Positions 17,262-26,690 of a DNA stretch of 64,000 bases are shown one piece after another; position 1 is the first letter of the stretch, and each line of letters starts with the position of its first letter. A program made the position numbers and the translations under genes. The notes under the pieces were generated by a model. That model was not told the DNA's origin, did not search any database, and was given only the letters and a program-made list of their open reading frames with translations. The stretch is taken from contig NZ_CP036261.1 in the NCBI RefSeq assembly GCF_007741475.1, positions 1,364,001 to 1,428,000 of the forward strand, in the 5' to 3' direction. The stretch is from Rosistilla ulvae. Lineage in GTDB: Bacteria; Planctomycetota; Planctomycetia; Pirellulales; Pirellulaceae.

Positions 17262-19388
17262 TCATTGGCCATCGGCCGACTTAGGTACGGCAAACTTCAA
17301 GCTGCCTAGTGCCCCCATCTTCTTGTACTGAGCTTCCGTTGCGTCGAACGTGCCCTTTGCCCCACCGTGCACTTCCAACGGCCGGGGTGCATGCAAAGCC
17401 AAGATTCCAGGCAGGTCCAGATAACGTGCTCCGCCGGGAACAAAGTTGGCATCGGCGATGTTGGCGACATCCTGGAAACGGAAGTCTCCGCGGTTGATGC
17501 GGCAACCGTCGACCAACGGCCCCGCGACAGCACCAGCTACCGCGACGATCGGGCCCGCTTCCCCAAGACCATCCATTTGGATCTGCTTTGGAGTCCGGTC
17601 GTGGTTGCGCATGAACTGAGCCAACGTTAGCAGCGACTTGGCGCGTCGCAGCAACAGAGCGCGGTTGTATCCATAGGTAAAACAGGCGGCCAGCCGATCC
17701 TGGCGGACCAGCTTCTGTTTCGTCCCCTCGTCATCTCCTTCGGCAGCCGGCAGATCGCAGGTGGCGATACAGGTTCCCGACGCCAGCAGTTTCGCATATT
17801 CCGACTCCGGATCGGCCAAACGTTTCTCGACTGCCGCGATTCCGCCGACGTCGGCGACCAGCGTGACGTTACCGTTCCATTGATCGGGATAGTTGAAGTA
17901 GACGGGCAACTTGTCCGCATCGCCGGCTGACGTCAGGTCGCCCGTCATCACTAGGCTGCCATTGATTTCTTGCTTCGACGCTAAATCGAATTCAGCTTTT
18001 GCAGCGGCTTCGTCGGGGCGGTATCCAACCATCGCTTCGACCGCGGGCCCAGCGACATCGCGGAATTCCGCTCCCTTGTCCTCAGCAACCGCTAGCGTCA
18101 GCTGAAGCTTCCGCTGCGTCGATTCGTGCCAAGCCTTCAGCAGCTTGCGTTCGAAGTCCAAGCCAGCTGGCGGGGCTGGATGTTCGGCATCCCAAACTGT
18201 CAGCTCTTCCGCTGTCAGCCGCTGGAAATCGGATTCGAGGATCGGTTCTTGCAGTCCCAGTCCAAACGCTTTGTTCAGCATCGCGTAACAGGCGACGCGG
18301 CTGACGTGGTTGTAGTTGTGTCGGAAGTGGATCGCCGGGGCGAGGCTGACGCGGTTCTTGGCGCCAAACAATTCGTAGACGCGTTGCAGTTCGGGAAATC
18401 CGTCGGTTGGCATCGTGCGGGTCCAATCGTCCGCAGCGGTCATCCCCAGCCATCGCGGTGCGATGCACGAGGCGATGTGGATGTTTCCGCCATCGATCCG
18501 CAGATAGCAAGCGTTTTCGCAAGTGCAGCCTCCCTGCATTCCCGTGCTGACCATCACCGCGGGAAAGGCGGCGGTGATCGCCGGTTGGATCGCAGCGGCG
18601 ACGAAGGTTTGCGTTCCGCCGCCACTGGCTCCCGTCATCGCGATTCGCGACGCATCGACGCCCGGCAGCATCTGAGCGACGCGGACCGCTTGTAGCGTAT
18701 TGATCGTCTGCAGCCCCATCGGCGATTGCAGATGGCTTTCGGCCTGCGGGCTGAACAACAACCAACCGTCTGCGGTGTTTTCGATCTCGGCGGCCTGAGT
18801 GCGGAAACCGTGAATTCGGTCGATCGAGATCTGTTGGCTGTCGGCATGCCCGACCATATCCCAGTTCAAAACGACACATCCCATCCGCGCGAACTGCACG
18901 CAGCGAGCTTGGATGACGTTATGAGCTGCCGATTCAAAACGCTCGGCTCCCATCGCGATCGCCGCTCGCGCCGCTTTGTCACCGGCGTCGTAGAATCGAC
19001 CGTCGGTCCAGTGGCCGTGGGCGCTCAAGACGATCGGCGCCGCATCGGTCGCGCCCTCGGGGCGGTACAGATTGCCGGTCACATAAAAACCGGGCAGGCT
19101 CTCGAAGTAGATCTTTTCGATGCTGTAGCCGTCCATTTCGCGGCGGCCATAAATCGTCGGCTGCGGATCGGCCAACTCGGGCATCGGAATCAATCCGTTC
19201 GCCAATCGCAGCATCGTGCGAACGTGTTCGTTCTGCGCTTCGATCGCCTGCTTGCTGGCAGGGACCTGCATCGGAAAGTGGGAATCGAGCGTCGTCAATT
19301 CGGGCGTGGCCGATTGGCCTACGACCTGGTGACTCACAACCATAAGACTCAGTGCAAACAAACAGGCAGCAACGCGGCGGGGTTCCAT
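17262..19388 (-). CDS. Secreted alpha/beta hydrolase (acetyl-xylan-esterase-like)
   Basis: 708 residues from ATG 19388 (a GTG directly before it is also possible). A signal peptide (LFALSLMVVSHQVVGQS) indicates export. The N-terminal half is an alpha/beta-hydrolase: FYVTGNLYRPEG, PIVLSAHGHW (oxyanion region), and the nucleophile elbow TGASGGGTQTF with Ser as nucleophile. It resembles the large planctomycete AXE1/'acetyl xylan esterase'-like proteins, which carry a Cys-rich GGCTCENACYLR insert, present here. The C-terminal half repeats a weaker hydrolase-like fold (GEAGPIVAVAGAVAGP). It likely removes ester groups from polysaccharides; substrate not shown. Confidence 0.75.
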   Translation of the reverse strand: MEPRRVAACLFALSLMVVSHQVVGQSATPELTTLDSHFPMQVPASKQAIEAQNEHVRTMLRLANGLIPMPELADPQPTIYGRREMDGYSIEKIYFESLPGFYVTGNLYRPEGATDAAPIVLSAHGHWTDGRFYDAGDKAARAAIAMGAERFESAAHNVIQARCVQFARMGCVVLNWDMVGHADSQQISIDRIHGFRTQAAEIENTADGWLLFSPQAESHLQSPMGLQTINTLQAVRVAQMLPGVDASRIAMTGASGGGTQTFVAAAIQPAITAAFPAVMVSTGMQGGCTCENACYLRIDGGNIHIASCIAPRWLGMTAADDWTRTMPTDGFPELQRVYELFGAKNRVSLAPAIHFRHNYNHVSRVACYAMLNKAFGLGLQEPILESDFQRLTAEELTVWDAEHPAPPAGLDFERKLLKAWHESTQRKLQLTLAVAEDKGAEFRDVAGPAVEAMVGYRPDEAAAKAEFDLASKQEINGSLVMTGDLTSAGDADKLPVYFNYPDQWNGNVTLVADVGGIAAVEKRLADPESEYAKLLASGTCIATCDLPAAEGDDEGTKQKLVRQDRLAACFTYGYNRALLLRRAKSLLTLAQFMRNHDRTPKQIQMDGLGEAGPIVAVAGAVAGPLVDGCRINRGDFRFQDVANIADANFVPGGARYLDLPGILALHAPRPLEVHGGAKGTFDATEAQYKKMGALGSLKFAVPKSADGQ

Positions 19389-19618
19389 CACAGCACTCTT
19401 TAATCGAGAAAACGGAGGAAAGCAGGAAAGGCGGGAAACCTATCATGCATCCTCCGCGGTCCCGATGCAATTACGTCGATGCTGCAGGGCGAATCAGTTT
19501 TTGCGTTTAGGCAACTCGGCCTTGCCGCGCGGGCTGACCGTCCCATGGACGCCGCGGCGCTATCGCGCGGCCGAATGACATCTCCCAAGGAATCGCAGAT
19601 TAACCCCGGTCGATGTGG

Positions 19619-21907
19619 TTAACGCTTTCGTTTTTGATTCTGTTTCAGTTTCTTTTTCACGCGAGCTTTGTCGTATCGCTTTCCCGCGGCAGTCTTGGGT
19701 TTCGCTCTGTTTTTCAACTGATGTTTGGGGGCCTTGCCGGCCTCTCTGCCGACCAGTCCATAAAACAGCTCGCGGGCCTGCATGTCGACTTTATCGATCT
19801 TGACCACGATTCGATCGCCCAGCCGGAACTGGTTCCCTTCGCGGAAGCCTTCCAGGCGGTGCCCTTTTCGTTCGAAGCGATAGTTATCCGATGGCAGTTT
19901 ATCGATCGAGATGTAACCTTCGGCGGGCATCTTGATCCCGCGGGCGTACAGTCCGTCGGGATGCACTCGCGTCACCACCGCCTCAAACGTTTGCCCGACG
20001 TTCTTATTCATATGATGCAGTAACTTGATGCGGATCAATTCGCGTTCGGCTGCTTCGGCGTTTTTCTCTTGATCGCTGCAGTGATGCCCCAATCGGATCA
20101 ACACCGGCATCGGATCGCTGGGATTCTTGTTCCCCTCGGTCAACTTCTGCACCATCCGATGGATCGTGAGGTCGGGATAGCGGCGGATCGGGCTGGTGAA
20201 GTGGCAATAGTGATCCATCGCCAGGGCGTAGTGCCCCTCGCGATGCGGACCGTAAATCGCTTTGTTGGTCGCCTTCAGAACCGCATAGTTGACCGCGTAA
20301 TCCAACGGCGTGTTCTTGACCGATTTCAAAACTCGGCGGACCGCGTGGCGGTTCTCTAAATCATCTCCGGGGATACCGATATCCTTTAGGAATTGAGCCA
20401 GTTGTCGCAGCTTGCGGCGCTCGGGAGCGGGGTGGATGCGACGCAGGAAATCGAATTTCATGTCGTCGAACCAAGTCGCAACGCCTTGGTTCGCGGCGAG
20501 CATAAATTCTTCGATCACCTGGTGGCTTTCGGTGTTAACGACCAGATGCGCACCGCGGACCTTGCCGTTGGAATCGAGATCGATCTTGATCTCGGGAAGG
20601 TCCATTTCGAGCGATCCCTGTTCCATCCGGCGAGCTCGCAACTTCATCGCCAACGTGTGCATTCGCTGCAATTGATCGCAGATCGCATCCCCCAGCTTCT
20701 GCCGCATCACATCGGGGGTTTCCAAAAACTGATCGACCTGTTCGTAGGTCAACCGGCAATCGCTGCGGATCGCGCTGTTGTAGACCTGCGTGGCAACAAC
20801 CGCACCGCCGCCGGTGAATTCGATCTCGACGGTCTTCGCGTACCGAACCCGCTCGGGCTGCAGACTGGCCAGATGGTTGCTGATGATCTCGGGGATCATC
20901 GGCACGACGCGGTCGGGCAGATAGACGCTTGTCGCCCGTTGCTTGGCGTCTTGGTCGAGGATCGATCCTTCGGGGATGAAGTGCGAAACGTCGGCGATAT
21001 GTACCGACAACCGCCAGTGGTCGTTTTCGATCTCCTGCAGCGAGATCGCGTCGTCGAAATCCCGGGCATCATACGGATCGATCGTCAGCGTCAACAGATC
21101 GGTGAGATCGCGGCGGTCGGCCGGAATCGATTCGTCGAACTTGTCGGCTTGTTCTCGCGCGGCAGCCATCACTTCTTCGGAGAACTCTTCGGGCAAACCG
21201 TATTGCCGCATCACCGCCATCGTATCGACGGCAGGATTTTTGCTGCTTCCCAACACCTCCATGATCACGCCCTGGCCGCCGCTGCCATCGCGCTCGGGGA
21301 ACTGAACGACTTCGACAACCACTTTGTCCTCGTTCTTCAGCGGCAGCCCGCGGGTGTCGCCGACCGAGATCGGATGCTTCAGATGCGTACCGTCCAAGAG
21401 GACGAGATTATCCTGCCCGCTTTTGCGGAACGTTCCGGAAAACTGCCGCGTGGCGCGTTTGATCACCCGTTCGATGTGGCCTTCCATCCCGCCGCGCGAT
21501 CGCGAGCGGTTGGTGACCAGTCGAGCTTCGACAAAGTCGCCATCGAAGGCGTCGGCGACATACGGTTCGGGAACAAAGACGTCCTCCAGCGGAGCGGCTT
21601 GTTCGCCGGTTCCTTCTTGGCGGATGAAGCCAAAGCCGGCTTGAGCGAGCCGAAAGATACCGCGGACCAGCGGAGAGCTCTGCCGCCGCTTGGTCGCATG
21701 CGACTCACCGGGCGGAATCACGAGATGGTTCGACGCGTAATCGAGTTGTCCTTGCAGGACGAGCCACTTCACCGTGCGGCGGACTTCGCGATACTGATCC
21801 TCGGGCAACTCCAACGCCTGCATGATCTGCTTCGGCTTGCAGGGTCGATATTCGGGACTGTGAACATAACGTACGATCGCATCTGCGAGTTCTGATGATA
21901 CTTCCAT
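19619..21907 (-). CDS. rnr: Ribonuclease R (RNB-family 3'-5' exoribonuclease)
   Basis: 762 residues. Order of domains: N-terminal winged-helix/cold-shock segments (residues ~1-230), RNB catalytic domain (~250-590) with the metal-binding DPYDARDFDDAISL motif, DVSHFIPEGS, YLPDRVVPMIPE and HYCHFTSPIRRYPDL, then an S1 domain (GQTFEAVVTRVHPDGLYARG) and a lysine-rich tail (KKKLKQNQKRKR). RNase R degrades structured RNA in the 3' to 5' direction and helps with rRNA and tmRNA quality control. ATG 21907 fits the family start. It is a single gene. Confidence 0.93.
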   Translation of the reverse strand: MEVSSELADAIVRYVHSPEYRPCKPKQIMQALELPEDQYREVRRTVKWLVLQGQLDYASNHLVIPPGESHATKRRQSSPLVRGIFRLAQAGFGFIRQEGTGEQAAPLEDVFVPEPYVADAFDGDFVEARLVTNRSRSRGGMEGHIERVIKRATRQFSGTFRKSGQDNLVLLDGTHLKHPISVGDTRGLPLKNEDKVVVEVVQFPERDGSGGQGVIMEVLGSSKNPAVDTMAVMRQYGLPEEFSEEVMAAAREQADKFDESIPADRRDLTDLLTLTIDPYDARDFDDAISLQEIENDHWRLSVHIADVSHFIPEGSILDQDAKQRATSVYLPDRVVPMIPEIISNHLASLQPERVRYAKTVEIEFTGGGAVVATQVYNSAIRSDCRLTYEQVDQFLETPDVMRQKLGDAICDQLQRMHTLAMKLRARRMEQGSLEMDLPEIKIDLDSNGKVRGAHLVVNTESHQVIEEFMLAANQGVATWFDDMKFDFLRRIHPAPERRKLRQLAQFLKDIGIPGDDLENRHAVRRVLKSVKNTPLDYAVNYAVLKATNKAIYGPHREGHYALAMDHYCHFTSPIRRYPDLTIHRMVQKLTEGNKNPSDPMPVLIRLGHHCSDQEKNAEAAERELIRIKLLHHMNKNVGQTFEAVVTRVHPDGLYARGIKMPAEGYISIDKLPSDNYRFERKGHRLEGFREGNQFRLGDRIVVKIDKVDMQARELFYGLVGREAGKAPKHQLKNRAKPKTAAGKRYDKARVKKKLKQNQKRKR

Positions 21908-22032
21908 GTATCGATAATAACTGCCGGATGATCAAACCGAAACGGCAGCGGTTGGCTGTTTGCCAATGCGGACGAGAATACCGATTGTTCGGTCGGATTG
22001 CGAGGAATTGATGTTCGAATCCCCCGCGTTCA

Positions 22033-23499
22033 TCACGACACCGGCTGTTGGCGAGGTTTCTTGGCTCGGGTGCGAAGGTAAGCTGGAATCGCTAGCAGAT
22101 AATTGATCGATTCGACAAGACAGGCGATGATCAATATCGAGAAGACCGAGACCTTGGTCAGCGGCGTGGGAAAGCTGTGTTCAAAGGCGGCGCTGGTGTC
22201 GAAAGCGGAAACGAGAAAGATGGACAGACATCCTAGACTGGTCACCGCAGATATCCAGAAGGCCCAACGCGAACCACAGATTAGGCGATAGCCGAGCCAT
22301 GCTTTGGGCAGATGAACCAAGCCCGCACTCCAGACAAAATCTTGTACCGACTGGACGATGTCGGCTTGAGAAGTGAGCCCCAGGGGGATGATGACGGCCA
22401 GTTGGGAGAACATCCATCCGACGACTAATAGATGACACCACAGCGATGAGAGCCCGGCGATGCGGAGTCGCTGGGGCTGCGAGCACCATTTGGTAAATCG
22501 TTCGTACCGGGTGGGCATCCGCGCTACGACGGGACGGCCATCGAGATACCGCTGCAAGTCATCGCTCAGTTCCGCAGCGGATCGGTAGCGTTCGTCGACC
22601 TCTTTGCGAAGGCATTTGCTGCAGATCAACGACAGATCGATCGGCGTATCGGGGCGGATGCGATGTGGCAGCTCGGGCGTTTCGTTGGAGATTCGCTGCA
22701 GAAATTCGCCTAGCTGGGCGCCTTCCATGAGCGGTTGGCCGGTCAGCAGTTCGTACATCATCGCGCCGAGACTGTAGATGTCTGCCCCGGCGGCTGGCGC
22801 GGACTCGGCGCCGTCGAGGCACTCGGGTGCCATGTACATCAACGTTCCCAGGACCACACTGGTACGTGTGTTGGACCAATCGGCAGAGGACATCGAGGCC
22901 AGGCCAAAATCGGTCAGCCGAGGCTGGAAGGAGAGCGTCGAGGGGGTGGTGTTGTCAGCTTTTGGTGGGAATAACAGCACGTTGCCCGGTTTGATGTCGC
23001 GATGCAGCACTCCTTGGCTGTGAGCGTATTGCAGGGCATCGGCCAACAGACCAATCAGTTCGGCGATCGCTTCAAAGCTCAATCGATTGGGGTTGTCCAG
23101 CAACCACTCGCGCAGATCGGGACCGTCGCACAATTGGGAAACGATGTAGGGGATGCGGCTATCAAACTGCGCTTCATAGACCCGGCAGATGCCAGGATGG
23201 TCGAGCGTGGCGATTATTTGCGCCTCGCGTTGCAAGCGGCTGACGTGCGCGTCGCGCGAATCGCAACGCGGTATCTTCAGCGCCACGAAACGATTTAGAT
23301 TGGGATCCAACGCTTGGTAGACGATTCCAAATCCACCGCGGCCCACTTCGCGTTCTAGCACAAACCGATCGACCTTCATCCCTGGCCGTAGAAAAACCTC
23401 TTCGACGCTCCTGTCTGAAAGGGTTGTTACCGTGTGCGGTGTCAGGGCGTCTGGCCTTTCAGGGGAGTTGTCCAGCGATTCATTTCGTGTCTCTGTCAA
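22033..23499 (-). CDS. Membrane Ser/Thr protein kinase (tandem copy 2)
   Basis: 488 residues. TTG start with GAGGG seven bases upstream. Kinase domain at ~residues 45-325: GRGGFGIVYQA glycine loop, VALKIP lysine, HRDIKPGNVLLF catalytic loop, DFGLAS, and APECL. Between the catalytic loop and DFG there is an insert of about 15 residues (PPKADNTTPSTLSFQP) that also occurs, changed, in the neighbouring kinase. About four hydrophobic segments follow (from ~residue 345), so the kinase domain is cytoplasmic and tethered. It is clearly a paralogue of the gene at 23652-25265, in the same orientation with a 152-base gap. Confidence 0.88.
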   Translation of the reverse strand: MTETRNESLDNSPERPDALTPHTVTTLSDRSVEEVFLRPGMKVDRFVLEREVGRGGFGIVYQALDPNLNRFVALKIPRCDSRDAHVSRLQREAQIIATLDHPGICRVYEAQFDSRIPYIVSQLCDGPDLREWLLDNPNRLSFEAIAELIGLLADALQYAHSQGVLHRDIKPGNVLLFPPKADNTTPSTLSFQPRLTDFGLASMSSADWSNTRTSVVLGTLMYMAPECLDGAESAPAAGADIYSLGAMMYELLTGQPLMEGAQLGEFLQRISNETPELPHRIRPDTPIDLSLICSKCLRKEVDERYRSAAELSDDLQRYLDGRPVVARMPTRYERFTKWCSQPQRLRIAGLSSLWCHLLVVGWMFSQLAVIIPLGLTSQADIVQSVQDFVWSAGLVHLPKAWLGYRLICGSRWAFWISAVTSLGCLSIFLVSAFDTSAAFEHSFPTPLTKVSVFSILIIACLVESINYLLAIPAYLRTRAKKPRQQPVS

Positions 23500-23651
23500 A
23501 ACCGGGCCCTCAGTCGATTGCCAATCTCAATCGATGTGTTTTATCACGCCGTCGGATTCTTTCCACAGCGATTCGACTGGAAATATCCACTTGCCCTGAG
23601 TTCTACCGGTGCGAATCTGGCGCAGGACGCGATCGAGGGGGAGGCCAGAGC

Positions 23652-25265
23652 CTAGAGCAAGGATCGTCGGAAATCGTTGTCGGGCTGGGCCGTGCGAAAA
23701 TGAGCTGGGATCGCAAACGCGTAATTGAGCGAATCGATCAGGCTGGCAATGATCAGGATCGAGAAGACCGCAACTTTCGAGAGCGTGGTGGGATAGTTGT
23801 AATCGAACGCGACGCTGGAATTGAACGCGGAATAGCAGAGGATCGCTAACGATGCGACGCTGGTAAGCATCGCCGGTATAAATGCCCACCGCGAGCCACG
23901 GAACACGCGCCAACCGAGCCACGCGTTGGGCAAATGCAACAGACAGGAAACCATCGCGATATCTCGGACGTGCGCGGCCGTGTTCGGCAGCTTCAACCCA
24001 AGCGCGACGGCGGTGGTAAATTGCACGACCAACCAGGCGACGACCGCCAAATGCATCCAGATCGTGTAGTGCCCCGCGAATCGTAGTCGTTGGGGACGCG
24101 AGGTCCACCTCGCAAAACGATCTCGCCAGGTGGGCATTCTCGCTTGGATCGGCTGACCGTCCAGGAAACGGCGGAGGTCGTCGTGCAATTCGACGGCGGA
24201 TCGATAACGATCGTCGACCTCTTTGCTGAGGCATTTGCTGCAGATCAACGAGAGGTCGTTGGGGACATCAGGGAAAACGACGTGAGGCGGCACGGGGACG
24301 TCGTTGCCAATCCGATGCAGCAGCTGACCGAAGAACTCGCCTTCCAGCGGTGGTCGTTTGGTGAGCAATTCGTAAAGGATCGCTCCCAGACTGTAGATGT
24401 CGCATCCTGCACCGGGGCGCTGCGTGCCAGCCCCCATGCATTCGGGAGCCATGTACATCGGGGTCCCGATCACCACGCTAGTGCGGGTTCGGGACCAATC
24501 GTCGGACTGCATCGACGCGAGACCGAAATCGGTGATTTTGGGTATGAACGGCAAGCGACATCGAGTGGGTTTCGAGGACGCGGGCGTCGAACTGTTGTTT
24601 GGAAACAACAGCACGTTGCCCGGTTTGATGTCGCGGTGCAGGACGCCATTGCGATGGGCGTACGCGATCGCATCGGCAAGCTCGGCAATCAGTTCGGCCG
24701 ACTGTTCCGGTGACGGATGGTTGTCGTTGGACAGCAGCCACATTCTCAGATCCGGGCCGTCGCAGAACTGGGAGACGATAAAAGAGGTTTCGCCGTCGGT
24801 CCCAGCTTCGTAGACGCGGACGATGTTGGGATGTTCCAGCGTCGCAACGATTCTCGCCTCGCGATGGATGCGATCGGTTTGCCCCGAATCGCAATCGACA
24901 CGGGGGAGCTTGATGGCGACATCGCGCTCCAGTTGCGGGTCGATCGCTTTGAAGACGATCCCAAATCCTCCTTGACCAACTTTATGCTCAAGGACAAATC
25001 GACCGACCTGTGTTCCCGATGCGTAGCTCGCGACTTTTAATTCAGTACGGTTGATCGTCTCAAATTGGTGGTCGGTCTTGTTGTTCTGCGGCCAGCGTCG
25101 TTGTGCGACGGCTCTAAATCGTTCGTCGTTTTCATCGAATTCATTCGACACCGGTTCGGTGAGATAGGGATCGCGCTGAGGATCTTCAGGACTTGTGTGT
25201 TCGTCGAGATGTCGATCGCTTGCCGCGTCGACTGGGGCGTCGCCATCGGTGGCGGGATTAGCCAA
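23652..25265 (-). CDS. Membrane Ser/Thr protein kinase (tandem copy 1)
   Basis: 537 residues. TTG start at 25265 with an excellent AGGAGAG site upstream, overlapping the last codons of the broken sigma gene before it. An acidic N-terminal stretch of ~85 residues precedes the kinase domain: GQGGFGIVFKA, VAIKLP, HRDIKPGNVLLF, DFGLASMQSDDW, APECMG. About four transmembrane segments follow in the C-terminal third. It matches the downstream kinase along the whole length, down to the SDDWSRTRTSVVIGTPMYMAPEC block. In planctomycetes such kinases are often coupled with an ECF sigma gene; here that partner is damaged. Confidence 0.88.
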   Translation of the reverse strand: MANPATDGDAPVDAASDRHLDEHTSPEDPQRDPYLTEPVSNEFDENDERFRAVAQRRWPQNNKTDHQFETINRTELKVASYASGTQVGRFVLEHKVGQGGFGIVFKAIDPQLERDVAIKLPRVDCDSGQTDRIHREARIVATLEHPNIVRVYEAGTDGETSFIVSQFCDGPDLRMWLLSNDNHPSPEQSAELIAELADAIAYAHRNGVLHRDIKPGNVLLFPNNSSTPASSKPTRCRLPFIPKITDFGLASMQSDDWSRTRTSVVIGTPMYMAPECMGAGTQRPGAGCDIYSLGAILYELLTKRPPLEGEFFGQLLHRIGNDVPVPPHVVFPDVPNDLSLICSKCLSKEVDDRYRSAVELHDDLRRFLDGQPIQARMPTWRDRFARWTSRPQRLRFAGHYTIWMHLAVVAWLVVQFTTAVALGLKLPNTAAHVRDIAMVSCLLHLPNAWLGWRVFRGSRWAFIPAMLTSVASLAILCYSAFNSSVAFDYNYPTTLSKVAVFSILIIASLIDSLNYAFAIPAHFRTAQPDNDFRRSLL

Positions 25266-25770
25266 AGCTACTCTCCTGAACGGCCAATGTCTCTTGGTGG
25301 CGTTTCACGGCGCGGGACCACAATTTTCGGGCCGCATCGGCGGAAACATCTAATCGGTCGCCAACCGCTTCCCAACGCCTCCCTTTTATGTTGCGAGGTT
25401 CGATCACATTGCGAGCGCGATCGGGAAGGGGAACGATCGCGAGTTCCAATTGTTCATCGCGTTGGACTGACTTCACGATGCTACTTGACGAATCCTCGCG
25501 ATGGAAAAGTCCCGACTCGAGTTCGACCTCGCGCCGGTCGGCATCGTGAAATTCGCTGAGATTTTGAGCGGTCTCAAGCAGAGTGTTTTACACCAGATCG
25601 GAATCGCTCAGTTGGGCCCGAAGGTTGGGTGGCATCGGGTGATGAGCCACCGTTTTGTTTGAATACTGGCCGATGATTCCCAGCAACTCATCCGACGCGG
25701 CGGCATCGCCAGCATGCGTCTCACGCATCAGGTCGCTCCAAGCTCGAGTGGTTTCGGGCAACCAATTCAT
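25258..25770 (-). pseudogene. Kinase-associated ECF sigma factor, broken by an in-frame stop and internal deletion
   Basis: From ATG 25770 the minus strand reads MNWLPETTRAWSDLM...DELLGIIGQYS...PNLRAQLSDSDLV, then TAA at 25588-25590. The same frame then continues NTLLETAQNLSEFHDADRREVELESGL... and ends with a region-4-like RRWEAVGDRLDVSADAARKLWSRAVKRHQ. In this sigma family the block is DLVQ.T..., so TAA is a simple CAA-to-TAA change. Between QNLSEF and DADRREVELESGL about 30 residues of region 2 (including the -10-binding part) are missing against family members. Total 170 codons. It overlaps the kinase start by eight bases, as an intact partner would. Confidence 0.75.
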
Positions 25771-25989
25771 GAACGTTTGATTGTGAATGTAGCTGTATGG
25801 AATTCGGTGCAGTATCAACAGTTCCAGTGATACCAAATCAGGGGGGGAGAGGCAATGCAAACGAGCCGCTTGGGGCCATGCAAAAAAGAGACAAGGCCAC
25901 CTGGAAATCTTCGAGGCACCCTTGCCGACACGTTCGCTAACGAACGACGATTGGATGCGATCTGAGAGTCGATCATTCGCGGGGGTGAT

Positions 25990-26430
25990 CTCCTTCAAAT
26001 CCGCTGTTGGCATGGGCAACGTGGCTCTTGATCGAACCGGTCTCATTCACGTTGTCGAAGACAACACCTGCTCGTTCGATCGTATCGTTTAGGACGTAGT
26101 AAAACCACTGACGCCATCGCCGGAGATGCCGCTTGCCCAGGCGTCGGCGATCGCAACGTTGGTAACTTACGCGTGGTCAGCCGCCACGGTAATTGCAGTC
26201 CCAAGGGCTTGATGATCCGCGGTGCAGCAGTGTTTGGATTGACGCGAGGCAACAAAAACGATCCCTGGTCGCTGACAAAGGTATGAGAACAGCCTTTCCC
26301 ACAACAACGTTTGGGCCTTCCGTACCGATGAGAATGGATTCCCCATCAAAAACGCTAACGTCATGCACAAACACGTTATCTAGTGGCTGGATCGATGCGG
26401 CCGCCAACGTGTTGACCGGCTCAAACACAC
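25990..26430 (-). pseudogene. Degraded remnant of an unidentified gene
   Basis: The ~900-base stretch 25771-26690 has no intact gene. On the minus strand, consecutive pieces in different frames read like protein: LDNVFVHDVSVFDGESILIG and EGPNVVVGKAVLIPL, then LLPRVNPNTAAPRIIKPLGL, then WRQWFYYVLNDTIERAGVVF followed by DNVNETGS, with an end near 25990. At least two frame changes are needed to join them. This looks like an old gene eroded by frameshifts, but I cannot name its family. The parts on either side (25771-25990 and 26430-26690) show nothing recognisable. Confidence 0.35.
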
Positions 26431-26690
26431 CGCTAATCTACGCATGCCTTAGGACGTTGCGATCGATGGACTGCGATCGCGATTAGGATACGCAGCGGGT
26501 GCCGATCTGAATCGCTGGAACTCAAGGCAAAAAGCCAGCTGTGGGAAGGGCGTTTGGGCCAGCGGGTCGATTACTGCGCGTAACTTGGCTTGGTTCACAT
26601 TTCTACCGTTGAATAGCGCTCGGTCGGGACTTAGTCTGGGGTTTTGATGCCCAACGCAGCGGCAAGCGTCCCGATCTCGATCAATCCAAA

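Noticed and set aside
20393-21895. 500-codon plus-strand frame opposite RNase R
   Set aside because: Shadow of rnr; composition mirrors the antisense of conserved RNB motifs.
25588-25590. In-frame TAA of the sigma gene read as programmed recoding
   Set aside because: TAA is not used for selenocysteine or pyrrolysine, there is no slippery or stem signal, and a conserved part of region 2 is missing as well, so decay is simpler.
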